DNA from: an uncultured Lachnospiraceae bacterium
Lineage (GTDB): Bacteria; Bacillota; Clostridia; Lachnospirales; Lachnospiraceae
Direction: 5' to 3'
NCBI GenBank assembly: GCA_947174985.1
Contig: CAMWLB010000168.1
Span: 1-6,770 of the forward strand
DNA length: 6,770 bases
The notes beneath the pieces were generated by a model, which made no database searches, had not been told where the DNA came from, and saw nothing but the letters and a program-made list of their open reading frames with translations. The position numbers and the translations under genes were made by a program. Positions 6,760 through 6,770 of this stretch are shown here, one piece after another; position 1 is the first letter of the stretch, and every line of letters begins with the position of its first letter.

Positions 6760-6770
6760 ATATATATGAT

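Noticed and set aside
1..6770. Mobile elements, CRISPR arrays, tRNA/rRNA genes, toxin-antitoxin or defence systems
   Set aside because: I saw no transposase, direct repeat array, tRNA-like cloverleaf or defence-type protein. Five of the six genes belong to well-known metabolic or lipid families and the sixth is a regulator.

Overview
The window looks like ordinary chromosomal DNA from a Gram-positive anaerobe of the class Clostridia, most likely the Lachnospiraceae. This rests on strong GGAGG-type ribosome binding sites, moderate GC content, TTGACA/TATAAT-type promoters with extended -10 elements, and the protein flavours: a clostridial monofunctional aspartokinase, a short homoserine dehydrogenase, and an archaeal-type phosphoglycerate mutase homologue lying between them. 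No database search was possible, so the taxonomy is inference.

Layout: (1) Positions 1-677, minus strand, hold the first 225 codons of a diacylglycerol/lipid kinase that runs off the left edge. (2) Positions 678-863 are a divergent intergenic region with a promoter facing each way. (3) Positions 864-5975, plus strand, carry four genes with gaps of 64, 41 and 21 nt and no convincing internal terminator: glyA (serine hydroxymethyltransferase), hom (homoserine dehydrogenase), an ApgM-like alkaline-phosphatase-superfamily protein (the 'proposed homoserine kinase' family), and aspartate kinase. (4) At 5976-6084 a stem-loop with U-tracts on both strands can terminate transcription from both sides. 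(5) Positions 6085-6723, minus strand, encode a helix-turn-helix regulator with four predicted membrane segments, convergent to the operon.

How the genes work together: aspartate kinase makes aspartyl phosphate. Homoserine dehydrogenase makes homoserine after the Asd step, which is not encoded here. The ApgM-like protein is the best candidate for phosphorylating homoserine on the way to threonine, since no GHMP-type ThrB is visible in the window. ThrC is also absent. GlyA interconverts serine and glycine and charges the one-carbon pool, so the operon joins aspartate-family and serine/glycine metabolism. The most notable point is the non-orthologous homoserine kinase candidate. I found no evidence of mobile DNA, CRISPR, defence genes or a wholly new system.
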